Assembly (NCBI GenBank): GCA_025360005.1
Contig: JANYDA010000008.1
Location: forward strand, 1-64,000
Direction: 5' to 3'
DNA from: Fibrobacteria bacterium
Lineage (GTDB): Bacteria; Fibrobacterota; Fibrobacteria; UBA11236
Length of the DNA: 64,000 nt
The notes beneath the pieces are model-generated. The model saw only the letters and a list, made by a program, of their open reading frames with translations. It was not told where the DNA came from and made no database searches. Positions 7,574-17,293 of this stretch are shown one piece after another. Position 1 is the first letter of the stretch. Each line of letters begins with the position of its first letter. Both the position numbers and the translations under genes were made by a program.

Positions 7574-9289
7574 TCAGGTACTTCCCACGGGTTTTGCCAT
7601 CGCCTTCTTGGGCGCTTCCAGGACCATTTCCGAAATCGCGGAGCCGGCCGGGATCATCGGGAACACGTTGTCTTCCTTCTCCACTTCGGCCTCGATGATG
7701 CAGGGCCCGTCGTTATAGGCCAAGGCGGCCGCCAGGGTCTTGCTCACGTCCGCGTTGCGCTTGATGCGGAATCCCTTCATGCCGTAGGCTTCCGCCAGCT
7801 TCACGAAGTTGGGATTGCCTTCCAGGTCCACGCCGGAATAGCGGTTCTCGAAGAACAAGGCCTGCCATTGGCGCACCATGCCCAGGTACTTGTTGTTGAT
7901 GATGAGGATCTTGATGGGAAGCTTGTTCAAAGCGGCCGTGGCCAGTTCCGACAAGGTCATCTGGAAACCGCCGTCGCCGACCACGGCGATGACCATGGCG
8001 CCCGGTCGCGCGAACTGCGCTCCGATGGCGGCGGGCATGCCGAAGCCCATGGTCCCGGCGCCGCCGGATGAGATCCAATGGAAACGCGAATCGGTTTTGT
8101 AGAATTGCGCCGCCCACATCTGGTGCTGGCCCACATCGGTAGTGACGATGGCCTTGCCCTTGGACAGGCGGTAGATCTCGTCCAGCACGTACTGGGCCTT
8201 GAGGCCGCCTTGCTTGCCGTACTTGAGCGGGAATTGCTTCTTCCACTTCTTGAGTTGCGCCAGCCAGCCTTCGGTATCGCCTTTGCGGGTGAGCGGGATG
8301 AGCTCCTCGATCACCAGCTTGGCATCCCCCACGATGGAGCAATCGGGCTTGATCATCTTGCCGATTTCCGCGGGGTCGATGTCCACGTGGATCTTGACCG
8401 CGTTGGGGCAGAATGCCGAGTACTTGCCGCAGATGCGATCATCCCAGCGGGAGCCGATGGACATGATCAAATCGCAGTCCACTACCGCTTTGTTGGCATA
8501 AGCGGTGCCGTGCATGCCCAGCATGCCCAGGCTCAGTTCATGGGATTCCGGAAAGGCGCCCTTGCCCAGCAAAGTATTCACCACCGGGATCTGCAGCTTC
8601 TCGACCAATTGCTTGAGCGCGCGGCTTGCGTCCGAGATCACGGCGCCATGGCCGATCAGAAACAGGGGTTTCTTCGCTTTCGCCAACAGGTCCGCGCATC
8701 TGGCGATGGCGGCGGAATCTCCGTTGCTGGGAACGGTGTATCCCGGCAGATCGATCTCAACATTGTAGTTGGGTTCGAACAGGGCGCCGGAAACGTCCTT
8801 GGGAATATCGATGAGCACGGGACCGGGCCGGCCGGACTCGGCTATATAGAAGGCTTCCTTGATGATACGGGGAATGTCGTTCACGTTGCGGACGAGATAG
8901 GAATGCTTGACGGCCGGATAGGAAATGCCCACCACGTCCGCCTCCTGGAAGGCGTCCAGGCCCAGCATGGATTGGATGGTCTGGCCGGTGATGACCACCA
9001 TGGGCACCGAATCCATGGCGGCGGTCATGATGCCGGTGATGGTATTGGTGGCGCCGGGGCCGGAGGTGACGAGTACCACGCCGGCCTTGCCGGTGGCGCG
9101 CGCCATCCCGTCGGCCATATGCGTGGCGCCCTGTTCATGGCGCGTGAGGATGAACTTGATGGGCGAGTCTACCAAAGCATCGAAAATGGGAATTGCGGCT
9201 CCGCCGGGATGGCCGAATATGTACTCCACTCCGTGCTGATGAATGCAATGGATTAAGGCTTCCGCTCCGGTACAGGTTTTATGGGCCAT
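7574..9289 (-). CDS. ilvB: acetolactate synthase, large (catalytic) subunit
   Basis: A 571-residue, full-length thiamine-diphosphate enzyme. It condenses two pyruvates to 2-acetolactate, or pyruvate with 2-oxobutyrate, in valine, leucine and isoleucine synthesis. The N-terminal PYR domain has GVEYIFGHPGGAAIPIFDAL with the downstream Glu of RHEQGATHMADG. The central FAD/DHAP-fold domain spans about 190-340. The PP domain carries the ThDP motif GDGGFQMTLSEL ending in NNKYLGMVRQWQ. ATG 9289 is preceded by AGAGGCG about seven bases upstream. A strong promoter lies 42 bases upstream, and ilvN is the next gene. Confidence 0.96.
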   Translation of the reverse strand: MAHKTCTGAEALIHCIHQHGVEYIFGHPGGAAIPIFDALVDSPIKFILTRHEQGATHMADGMARATGKAGVVLVTSGPGATNTITGIMTAAMDSVPMVVITGQTIQSMLGLDAFQEADVVGISYPAVKHSYLVRNVNDIPRIIKEAFYIAESGRPGPVLIDIPKDVSGALFEPNYNVEIDLPGYTVPSNGDSAAIARCADLLAKAKKPLFLIGHGAVISDASRALKQLVEKLQIPVVNTLLGKGAFPESHELSLGMLGMHGTAYANKAVVDCDLIMSIGSRWDDRICGKYSAFCPNAVKIHVDIDPAEIGKMIKPDCSIVGDAKLVIEELIPLTRKGDTEGWLAQLKKWKKQFPLKYGKQGGLKAQYVLDEIYRLSKGKAIVTTDVGQHQMWAAQFYKTDSRFHWISSGGAGTMGFGMPAAIGAQFARPGAMVIAVVGDGGFQMTLSELATAALNKLPIKILIINNKYLGMVRQWQALFFENRYSGVDLEGNPNFVKLAEAYGMKGFRIKRNADVSKTLAAALAYNDGPCIIEAEVEKEDNVFPMIPAGSAISEMVLEAPKKAMAKPVGST

Positions 9290-9330
9290 TTTTTCGCCTC
9301 TGCTGAATGACTTTAAGACAACTTTAGGGA

Positions 9331-9358
9331 ATTATAACATGTTTTGGGAAAATTTCAA
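9331..9358 (-). promoter_or_regulatory. sigma-70-type promoter of ilvBN
   Basis: Read on the minus strand: TTGAAA (9358-9353), a 16-base spacer, then a perfect TATAAT (9336-9331). The predicted transcription start is near 9324, giving a 5' leader of about 35 bases before ilvB. That leaves no room for a leader-peptide attenuator or T-box. Confidence 0.75.
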
Positions 9359-9687
9359 TGTTGTTTTGAATGTTTATACCCAAAAATTCACTTAAAGGTG
9401 ATAAGTTTTAAGTAAATGCGCAACGGTTTGTTCAATAACTGCATTTTGATGGGACATTTTATCATGCTTTTTAAACTTTACTCTCTAAAGCTATCATTTA
9501 AGTCTAAAATCATACTTTAAAATGAATTCATTGGTTACAAAATGCGTGTTTTATGGGGAAAATGGGATTTCCGATGGCCCCGCAAGGCCTTCGCCGTGGG
9601 GCGCGCTTTTCCCTCCATTCCAATGATGGAGCGCACTTACGTTGGAACCGGCGGGCCTTATCTTCCTTTCCACACGAAAGGAAACCC
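9359..9687. other. AT-rich divergent regulatory region between ilvB and radC
   Basis: About 330 bases without a gene. The first ~180 bases (to about 9540) are strikingly AT-rich for this genome, with many TTTAAA/CTTTAA-like patches. They probably hold the radC promoter and possible regulator sites, although I could not choose a convincing -10/-35 pair. The second half is GC-rich. It contains a perfect 6-bp stem at 9613-9618/9626-9631 and a looser stem around 9577-9600 ahead of radC. No tRNA or known riboswitch fold was recognised. Confidence 0.5.
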
Positions 9688-10359
9688 ATGCAATCCCTTA
9701 AAGACCTCTCTCCTTCCGAATGGCCGCGCGAAAAACTCATCGACTCCGGCCCCGACAGCCTGACCAATGCGGAATTGCTCGCCATCATCCTGGGCCGGGG
9801 CCAACCCGGCAAGGATGTGCTGACTTTGGCGGCGGAGGTGGTGGAGAAACTGGGCGCGCTGCAGGATGAATTGACATTGGACACCTTGCTGGACATCAGC
9901 GGCATCGGCCCCAGCAAAGGCTGCCAGATCCTGGCCAGCATCGAATTCTCGCGCCGCTTCCTCACCACGCGCAAGAAGGTGAAGATCCGCACGCCTAAAG
10001 ACGCCCTGCCTTTGTTGGGATCGTTACGGATCGCCGCGCAGGAAAGCGTGGTGGTGCTGACCTTGGACGGCAACAACCAGGTGATCAAGATGCATCCCAT
10101 CACGCGAGGGCTGGCCAACCAAAGCCAGATCCATCCGCGCGAAACGTTTTATCCCGCCATCCAGGATCGCGCCGTCAGCATATTGGTGGCCCACAATCAT
10201 CCCTCCGGAAACCTGGAGCCTTCCGAATCCGATCTCGTGGCCACGCGCCGGTTGGTGGATGTATCCAGGACCTTGGGCATTCCCGTGCTGGACCATATGA
10301 TCGTATCGGAGAGCGGGTTCCTGTCCATCCGGGAAAGGTTCCCGGCTTATTTCAGCTGA
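9688..10359 (+). CDS. radC: RadC family (JAB/MPN domain) protein
   Basis: A 223-residue protein. The N-terminal helical part contains a helix-hairpin-helix-like segment (LLDISGIGPSKGCQILASIEFSRR). The C-terminal RadC/JAMM domain has the metal motif HNHPSGNLEPSESD, preceded by an upstream Glu in AAQESVVVLTLD. The family was once tied to DNA repair, but its biochemical role is unsettled. I start at ATG 9688 because AAAGGA sits six bases upstream and the protein then begins MQSLKDLSPSEWPREKL, as RadC proteins usually do. The open frame extends further upstream but without family similarity. Its downstream neighbour is convergent. Confidence 0.92.
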   Translation: MQSLKDLSPSEWPREKLIDSGPDSLTNAELLAIILGRGQPGKDVLTLAAEVVEKLGALQDELTLDTLLDISGIGPSKGCQILASIEFSRRFLTTRKKVKIRTPKDALPLLGSLRIAAQESVVVLTLDGNNQVIKMHPITRGLANQSQIHPRETFYPAIQDRAVSILVAHNHPSGNLEPSESDLVATRRLVDVSRTLGIPVLDHMIVSESGFLSIRERFPAYFS

Positions 10360-10372
10360 GGCCCGCATCCGC

Positions 10373-11233
10373 TCAAAGATATTCCTTGACCCATTTCTCG
10401 ATATCTTCCAACGGATGCGCTCCCACTTCCATGCGCTGGATAACGCCTTTGCGATCGATGACAACCAAGGTGGGATAGGCGAAGGCCTGGTATTGGTGCG
10501 TGGTCAATTGGCCCACGTCGTTGAAGAGCGGATAGGACTCTTTGCCCGCGGCCTGGAAAGCTTGCAGATCCTCCAGGCTTTCGGAACTGATGCCTATGAC
10601 CTGGAGTCCCTTATCATGGTACTTCTTGTACACGGCTTGCAAAACCGGAATGGTGGCGCGGCAGGGCCCGCACCAGGTGGCCCAGAAATCCAGCAGCACT
10701 ACCTTGCCCTTGTTCTGCAACAGCGTGCCCGCATCGCCGGAATAATATTTCCCGTCCAAGGCGGGCGCTTTGCTTCCCACCAGCATCCTGGTGATGGACT
10801 GCATGTCTTCCGGCCGCGGGGACAGCGCCATCTTCTGCAGGGAGGCCTGGCCGTTGCGGCCGATGCGCAGTTCCACCAGGTCCCCGATGGTTTTGCTGTG
10901 GATGGTATCCAGCAGGGTTTTACGCCCGTGCAGCGGAACCCCGTTGATGGCGAGGATGATATCCCCCGCCTTCAGTCCAGCCTGATCGGCGGATGTCCCT
11001 TTGAATACCTGTTGGATGGCAACGGCGCCCTCCGGAGTAGCGGGGCCATAGGCGGGCGGCACTTCCGCCGGGGCCACGTCGGCGATGGCCACGCCCAACC
11101 AGGCGGCCGGTTTCGCTTTCGCCGGCGATGGGGAGGGAGCAGCCCAGAGGCACGCGCTGCATGCCAGAACCCACGCTATCGTTCCCCATCCCATCCGCAC
11201 CGAGCGGTGGATATTTTGCCAAGTCCTTTTCAT
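10373..11233 (-). CDS. exported PDZ-thioredoxin-like disulfide/redox protein
   Basis: A 286-residue protein with a signal-type N-terminus (hydrophobic TIAWVLACSACLWA at about 17-30) and an Ala/Pro/Lys linker. A PDZ domain spans about 42-135 (GVAIADVAP, then DQAGLKAGDIILAINGVPLHG). A C-terminal TlpA/ResA-like thioredoxin domain spans about 155-286, with active site WATWCGPC near residue 185 and a cis-Pro in AYPTLVVID. It probably reduces periplasmic disulfides, with the PDZ domain tethering a peptide or partner. ATG 11233 is chosen because GGAGG lies seven bases upstream. PDZ-TlpA fusions are uncommon but known. The partner is unknown. Confidence 0.85.
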   Translation of the reverse strand: MKRTWQNIHRSVRMGWGTIAWVLACSACLWAAPSPSPAKAKPAAWLGVAIADVAPAEVPPAYGPATPEGAVAIQQVFKGTSADQAGLKAGDIILAINGVPLHGRKTLLDTIHSKTIGDLVELRIGRNGQASLQKMALSPRPEDMQSITRMLVGSKAPALDGKYYSGDAGTLLQNKGKVVLLDFWATWCGPCRATIPVLQAVYKKYHDKGLQVIGISSESLEDLQAFQAAGKESYPLFNDVGQLTTHQYQAFAYPTLVVIDRKGVIQRMEVGAHPLEDIEKWVKEYL

Positions 11234-11347
11234 GCGGAGCCCTCCGTGCAAGACCCCCAATGTACGAATTACTTTTCCGGTATGCAGCCCGTTGCCAGGT
11301 GGCCAAGCGGGGGTCAAGCGGCCAAGCATTCCTCGAAAGGAACCCGC

Positions 11348-11893
11348 ATGCCGATTTACATTGCCCTATTGCGCGGCATCAATGTCAGCGGGCACAAACC
11401 CGTGCCCATGGCGGAATTGCAAAAGCTGTTCGAGAAGCTGGGGCACAAAGGGGCCAGGACTTTTATCCAATCCGGGAACGTGGCCTTCCGAAGCGGGGAA
11501 AAGGACCCGGGAAAATTGGCGGTCGCGCTGGAAGCGGCCATCCTGAAAAAATTCGGGTTCGATGTGCCGGTCATTCTCCGGACATTGGAAGGGATGCGCG
11601 CGGCCCTGAAAGGAAACCCTTATGCCAAGCCGGAACCGGCCGAAGGCGAACGCGTGTACATCACCTTTCTGGACCGCGCGCCCGGGAAGGACGCGGCCAA
11701 GGATTTGCAGACGCACTCCGACCCCGTCGATGAACTGAAGCTGGTCAAGACGGAAGTCTATATCCTGGCCCGCAAGGGCTACGGGAATTCCAAGCTCTCC
11801 AATGCCTTCGTGGAAAAGAAAGCCGGCGTGCGGGCCACCACCCGCAACCTGGAGACCACGGCCAAGCTGATTGCGCTAGGGGAATCCCTATGA
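11348..11893 (+). CDS. DUF1697 family protein
   Basis: A 181-residue soluble protein. It opens with the family hallmark IALLRGINVSGHKPVPMAEL, continues with FIQSGNVAFRS, and has later YITFLD and the C-terminal RATTRNLETTAKLIAL, where TTRNW/L is typical of DUF1697. The function of the family is unknown. The start at ATG 11348 is supported by GAAAGGA seven bases upstream and by the protein beginning directly with the conserved strand. The frame is open further upstream but that part carries no family similarity. It faces the TSP3 protein gene convergently, with a gap of about ten bases. Confidence 0.9.
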   Translation: MPIYIALLRGINVSGHKPVPMAELQKLFEKLGHKGARTFIQSGNVAFRSGEKDPGKLAVALEAAILKKFGFDVPVILRTLEGMRAALKGNPYAKPEPAEGERVYITFLDRAPGKDAAKDLQTHSDPVDELKLVKTEVYILARKGYGNSKLSNAFVEKKAGVRATTRNLETTAKLIALGESL

Positions 11894-11903
11894 AGCCGCT
11901 CCC

Positions 11904-12926
<1,023 letters not shown>

Positions 12927-13032
12927 CGGAGGGCTCCCTCTAGTGGCGGAAACGGATCAAAAGATAAATAAAATCCTATTCGGGTGAATGGATGCGGGGA
13001 CGTCCTGCTCTCTAAGAGCGGCGGACGGCGCG

Positions 13033-14208
13033 TCAAGACGGCCTGGCGCGGCCGGGGAGGGTATTCCGGAGCATCCAAAAACCGGCGAGACCGGTTGCCA
13101 AAGCCATGGCGCCGGCCAGGAGGAAAACCGCGCGCAGCGAGAACGCATGCCATACCAGGCCCGCGGTAAGGCCCGCCAAGGAAGACGGGATGCCCGCGTA
13201 GAACACCGGCGCCAGCGCCTGCAAGGCCGCCCGTTCCTCCTTGCGGTAGGTGCGATCGATGAAGATGCTGAAGCCGGTGAGCGCCCCGGAAAAGAAGCAT
13301 CCGTGCAGGGTCAGCGCCAGGTAATATTGCCACACTTCGCCCGCCAGCGCCAGGCCCGCCACCTTGATCACGGTGCCCAATATCCCCAGGCCTATCACGT
13401 AACGCAATCCCAGCCGGCGCAGCGCCGCCGCGCAGAGCAGCATCAACGGTATTTCGCAACCGGTGGAGATGACCCAAGCCATGCTGATGGTGCGTTGGCC
13501 CTGATGCCAACGGTCGATCAGGTAATTGCCCTGCACGCTGGTGGCCATGACATTGGCGAAATTGATGAGCCCCAGGAAAAGCAGCAACCGTAAGGTGCGC
13601 GGCTGGCGCAGCAGCTTGAGCGCGGCCGCGAAGGTGGGCATGGCGCCCATGGGCGGGGGCGGGGGCGCGGCGCGGTATTCCCAGGCCACCGCGGCCAGGC
13701 TCAGGAACAAGAAAGCGGCGAAGCCGCCGTAAAGGATGGGCAGATCCCTAGGGGAAGGGAAGCAGGCGCTGATGACGCAGCCTACCAGGAACCCCAATGT
13801 CCCCAGGCTGCGGACGCGGAAGAAGGCGCCGTGCCCGTGCGAGCGCATAGCTTCGAAAGTGCAGGCCGCATTGAGGGGGAAAATCCCCGCGCCGCAAATA
13901 GAGAACGCGCAGAAGCAGGACAACAACGGCCAAAAGCCGTACACGTGAGGCAGCAGGGCCAAGGCCGTTCCCGCACCGGCCAGCATCAGCATCAAAGGCA
14001 GCCGCGGACCGCGGAAGCGGCGGATGATGGAGACCTGGAAAAGGGGCGAGAGGATGCCCACGCCCTGGCCGGCCATGATGATGAAGCCGATTTGCAGGCC
14101 CTGCAGGCCGCGGCTTTCGAACAGGTAGGAATGGAACTGCCCGGAGGAGAACCCCACGAAGATCAGGAACATGGTGAGGCTTACGCCGAAGAGCGGAACG
14201 GTGTTCAC
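13033..14208 (-). CDS. MFS transporter of the MFS_1-like (LacY/HcaT-type) group
   Basis: About 391 residues and about twelve hydrophobic helices, with a charged mid-loop (EYRAAPPPPPMGAMPTF) at the centre as in major facilitator proteins. The first loop has GFSSGQFHSYLFESRGLQGLQIGFI and the 2-3 loop RRFRGPRLPLML, reminiscent of the HcaT/sugar-proton symporter group. The transported substrate cannot be assigned. No ATG lies near the expected N-terminus. I favour GTG 14208; a TTG at 14235 or ATG at 14172 are alternatives. It is an inner-membrane protein with no coupled neighbour. Confidence 0.85.
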   Translation of the reverse strand: MNTVPLFGVSLTMFLIFVGFSSGQFHSYLFESRGLQGLQIGFIIMAGQGVGILSPLFQVSIIRRFRGPRLPLMLMLAGAGTALALLPHVYGFWPLLSCFCAFSICGAGIFPLNAACTFEAMRSHGHGAFFRVRSLGTLGFLVGCVISACFPSPRDLPILYGGFAAFLFLSLAAVAWEYRAAPPPPPMGAMPTFAAALKLLRQPRTLRLLLFLGLINFANVMATSVQGNYLIDRWHQGQRTISMAWVISTGCEIPLMLLCAAALRRLGLRYVIGLGILGTVIKVAGLALAGEVWQYYLALTLHGCFFSGALTGFSIFIDRTYRKEERAALQALAPVFYAGIPSSLAGLTAGLVWHAFSLRAVFLLAGAMALATGLAGFWMLRNTLPGRARPS

Positions 14209-14279
14209 TGCATTACCCGCGGGCAAGTATAGCAAACCCGAGGGCAGGGTGCCTTAGGAAACCTGGACGTTACCCTGGT

Positions 14280-16481
14280 TCAATGCGCCGGATTCCAGAC
14301 GAACACCTGGTTCCGCATGCCGGAACGGGTCTGCACGCTGATGACGTAGCGGCCCCGGCCCAGCAATGCCCCATTGCCGTCCTTGCCGTCCCATATCCAG
14401 CGGCCCATGGCGGCCGAGCGCGCCCCGGGACGATAGGTGAAGAGGACCTTCCCGTGCAGGTCATAGATGCGGATGCATTCCACCTCCACGGGCGCCTTCC
14501 AATCCAGGAACAGCAGGGAACCGCGCAGGGTCAGATCATAGAACAGCATGGTCATGGGCGCTTCCTGGATCCCGGTGGCCTGCATGCCGCCGGCGATGGA
14601 ATTCCCGTCGCCCACCAACTGGGCTTCGGAAGCCAGGAAGGCCGTGTACTGGCTCAGCACCTGGTAATCCTCCGAGACCTTTACGATGGCCGCCTTGTTG
14701 GCGCTTCCGGTTCCCTGCGCCAGGCTCAATTGGCCGATCTTCTCGCGCGCCCATAGCTTAGGCACCGCCCAGCCGAGGTTGTCCCGCACGGTGAAATCCA
14801 CGCTCCGGGTCAGCGTCACGGGCGCGCCTTGCTTGCGCGCGGACAAGGTCACGGTATGCGTTCCTTGGCCGGAAAACATCCCCGAGATTCGGTAGGGCAG
14901 GCCGCGGTAGAGCCGCGCCGAAACCGGCAGCAGCACGGCCGAGGTATCCAGGCCGCCGAAGTCCACGCTGATGCCTTCCAATTGCGGCGACTCGATGCGG
15001 CCCCAGGCGGCATCCACCAAAGCCCCGGCGGCATCCCCGGAAAGCACCGGGGTAGCAAAGCCGTTACCCACCTTGGCGCACTCCTCCAGGAAATAACGGT
15101 TGAGATTGTCCCCGGCCCCGAACGTCAGGATGGTGGGATGGGAGGGATGCGCGGCGATGGCGCCCACGATCGCCGATTCGTCGGTGATGAATCCGTCCGT
15201 GAGGAAAACGTAGTAACGCTGCTTTTCCGCGCTGACGGGCAGCGCCAGGGAAGCGTTGACGGCATTGAGCAATTGCGTACCGCCTTGGATGGACAATCCC
15301 CGGATGAAGGTTTCCGCCCTGGCCAGGTTGGCGGCCGTGGCGGGCACGGGAGCATTGCTCCCGAAAGCGTAGTTCACCGCGTCGCTGAAGGAGAGCACGG
15401 AAATGTTATCGGCCGGGGTAAGGCGCGAAAGGATGTTGAGGGCTATCTCCTTTTCGCGCTCCAGCGGCCAACCCGTTTGCGATCCGGAAACATCGACCAG
15501 CAGCACCAGATCCATGTCGCCGCGCTTGCCCGCGAACAAGCCCGCGTCCGGGTAGAGGTTGAGCATGAAGAACCTCTGCTCCTTGGCATCCGCCGCCAGG
15601 GCCACGGAAAAGTCCGGGGCGGAAGCCGCCCGCTTCATGCGCAAAACGAAATCGCGGTTGGGGTAGGTAGCCTGGGTCTTGAGCATCACGGCGCTGGTGA
15701 AGGACAGGCCCGGCTTATCGTCATGGCCGAGCACCAGGCGATCCTCCAGGCCCTTGCGCATATCCGCCAAAGCGCCCACGTCGACGGGATGCGTCGGCGA
15801 ATAGACGGAGGCCAATTCCATTCCGGATTCGATCAGCACGTTGAATTGGAATTGCGGGCCGGAGCGATCTTCGGGCGGGTTCCAAGGCGAAGCGAGCGCC
15901 TTGCCGGCCGAGGTTTTTCCCGCGGGCCCGGACTGGAAACGCGGCCCGATGCGGGTGGGAAAGGCCAGCTCCAATTCCCCGTCCACGAATTTCAGCGGCA
16001 TGGAGAGGCGGATCTCCACGAATGCGGAATCGCCCGGTCCCATGCTGGCGATGCGCTGCATGAAGATGTTCGGCCGCTCCTGCAGCAGCAAGGCGGCCTG
16101 CCCGCCGGCCTGTTTGATGGAATCGTATTTCGCCTGGGCGGCTTCCCGTTCCAGGATCCTGGCGACGTAAAGGGAGTCGCGGTATTGGTATTTCATGCCG
16201 TGCACGGCGCCTTGATCCGGCAGGGGGAAGAGATAGACCGCTTCCGATTTGGCGCGGAAAGGGTTCACGAATTTTTGCGAGACCACGATTTGGGCGATGG
16301 CGTCCGTCACCACCACGTTGACCCGCGTGAAGGCCGGCGAGATCGCCACCTGCAATTTGCTGTCCGGATCGATCATGCCGCAAAGCGGGCCGTGCAGGGA
16401 ATCCAGCGGAATTTGGCTGAAGGCGCTCAGCGCCAGCGCCGCGACCAGCAACGGCAATCGGATCAATGACTTTGCGGACAT
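14280..16481 (-). CDS. secreted VIT-VWA domain protein with FlgD-like C-terminal module
   Basis: A 733-residue protein with a Sec signal (LIRLPLLVAALALSAFSQ). A VIT domain (~35-165) includes VSQKFVNPFRAKSEAVYLFPLPDQGAVHGM. A von Willebrand A domain (~318-490) carries the MIDAS motif DVSGS at about 328 and LTDGFITDE. After a beta-rich spacer, the last ~80 residues (IRIYDLHGKVLFTYRPG, then WIWDGKDGNGALLGRGRYVI) resemble the FlgD Ig-like/T9SS-type C-terminal module common in FCB bacteria. Such proteins are metal-dependent adhesion or scaffold proteins at the cell surface. The bacterial VIT-VWA function is undefined. Its length is typical and the gene stands alone. Confidence 0.88.
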   Translation of the reverse strand: MSAKSLIRLPLLVAALALSAFSQIPLDSLHGPLCGMIDPDSKLQVAISPAFTRVNVVVTDAIAQIVVSQKFVNPFRAKSEAVYLFPLPDQGAVHGMKYQYRDSLYVARILEREAAQAKYDSIKQAGGQAALLLQERPNIFMQRIASMGPGDSAFVEIRLSMPLKFVDGELELAFPTRIGPRFQSGPAGKTSAGKALASPWNPPEDRSGPQFQFNVLIESGMELASVYSPTHPVDVGALADMRKGLEDRLVLGHDDKPGLSFTSAVMLKTQATYPNRDFVLRMKRAASAPDFSVALAADAKEQRFFMLNLYPDAGLFAGKRGDMDLVLLVDVSGSQTGWPLEREKEIALNILSRLTPADNISVLSFSDAVNYAFGSNAPVPATAANLARAETFIRGLSIQGGTQLLNAVNASLALPVSAEKQRYYVFLTDGFITDESAIVGAIAAHPSHPTILTFGAGDNLNRYFLEECAKVGNGFATPVLSGDAAGALVDAAWGRIESPQLEGISVDFGGLDTSAVLLPVSARLYRGLPYRISGMFSGQGTHTVTLSARKQGAPVTLTRSVDFTVRDNLGWAVPKLWAREKIGQLSLAQGTGSANKAAIVKVSEDYQVLSQYTAFLASEAQLVGDGNSIAGGMQATGIQEAPMTMLFYDLTLRGSLLFLDWKAPVEVECIRIYDLHGKVLFTYRPGARSAAMGRWIWDGKDGNGALLGRGRYVISVQTRSGMRNQVFVWNPAH

Positions 16482-16720
16482 GAATGGCTCCGGGTAAAGG
16501 ATACCCTTAGCCGGAACAAATCCCGTGCCAATCCAAGCCGCCGCAAGTTGGCTTCAATCGGCCCTGAATAAAGGGACGAACCTCCGGTAGCGAAGTACCA
16601 CGGTCGCTTTTGAACCTTCAAAATAGGTGTATGTGGTCAATGTTTGTCCTGAGAATGAGGCATGCATCCATCCCCCGGTTCGGAAAACTCCGGGCCGAGG
16701 GATTGTAGTGGCAACCGGTT

Positions 16721-17026
16721 TTAAGCTGCTCCCACCGTTTTCGAGGCCTTATTATAAAGGCCGAAAAGCAGGAAGGTGGGGGCCCAATGGCCTACGAACA
16801 GGCTCCAGTGCCTGCGGCCCCGCAACTGCAGGATCAAGGAAGCCGCGATGGAAAGGAGCGCCGCGCCCGCAAACAGCAGGGAGGGCGTCACGGAGGCCGT
16901 CTTCTCCACCAATTCATTCACCTTCTCCGTGCCTGCTTGCACCTTTTCCAGGACGTCGTCTTTCGCGTCCATTGCGTTGTCCTTCAACTGGTCTGCTTCC
17001 GCGTGCGCGTGTTTCGAGGCTTTCAT
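16721..17026 (-). CDS. small membrane protein with N-terminal coiled-coil
   Basis: A 101-residue protein. Residues 1-42 are charged and heptad-like (HAEADQLKDNAMDAKDDVLEKVQAG), similar to YtxH-type or late-embryogenesis-like stress helices. Two hydrophobic segments follow: about 47-68 (PSLLFAGAALLSIAASLILQL) and 74-92 (LFVGHWAPTFLLFGLY). The short arginine turn LRGRRHW between them should stay cytoplasmic. It is probably an inner-membrane stress or envelope protein of unknown role. ATG 17026 has CTGGAG upstream at about nine bases. It is isolated between spacers of about 240 bases on both sides. Confidence 0.65.
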   Translation of the reverse strand: MKASKHAHAEADQLKDNAMDAKDDVLEKVQAGTEKVNELVEKTASVTPSLLFAGAALLSIAASLILQLRGRRHWSLFVGHWAPTFLLFGLYNKASKTVGAA

Positions 17027-17178
17027 CGTCTAAACTCCAGGATGACAGGAACGGGGATCCGAACCTTGCTTTGAAAATATGTTTGGAGCGCGGGGTAGGC
17101 GTTGGAAACTGAAGGCCTTTTCACCGGCAGACAATTTTCTTGCGGGATAGCGGAAAAATGATAGCATGGGGAAAGAGT

Positions 17179-17293
17179 GGTCGGTTTCGACCTGGCCGGC
17201 CAAAGCGGGTTATCGCTTTGGTCCGGGATCGGCTGAAGCAGTTACCGCTTGGGGCCGGGACCGGCTGAAGCGGTTACCGCTTGGGGCCGGTAT
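17179..17293. repeat. tandem hairpin repeat spanning the gltA stop codon
   Basis: Three tandem copies of a 32-33 bp unit lie at 17197-17229, 17230-17261 and 17262-17293. The last contains the final codons and stop of citrate synthase. Each unit forms a hairpin: CCAAAGCG/CGCTTTGG (17200-17207 with 17214-17221, 8 bp), AAGCAG/CCGCTT with one mismatch (17236-17250), and AAGCGG/CCGCTT (17268-17282). A fourth small stem GGTCG/CGACC sits at 17179-17192. No T-run follows, so this is a stacked set of stems in the 3' end of the gltA transcript and not a standard terminator. Confidence 0.8.

Noticed and set aside
9290-9358. Leader-peptide attenuator or T-box for ilvBN
   Set aside because: The predicted transcript leader is about 35 bases, too short for either.
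9553-9687. RadC start at 9553
   Set aside because: The first 45 residues are Arg-rich and unlike RadC. ATG 9688 has AAAGGA upstream and the expected N-terminus.
10415-11347. N-terminal extension of the DUF1697 gene to 10415
   Set aside because: The extension is antisense to the PDZ-thioredoxin gene and has no family similarity. The ATG at 11348 has a ribosome binding site and the canonical DUF1697 start.
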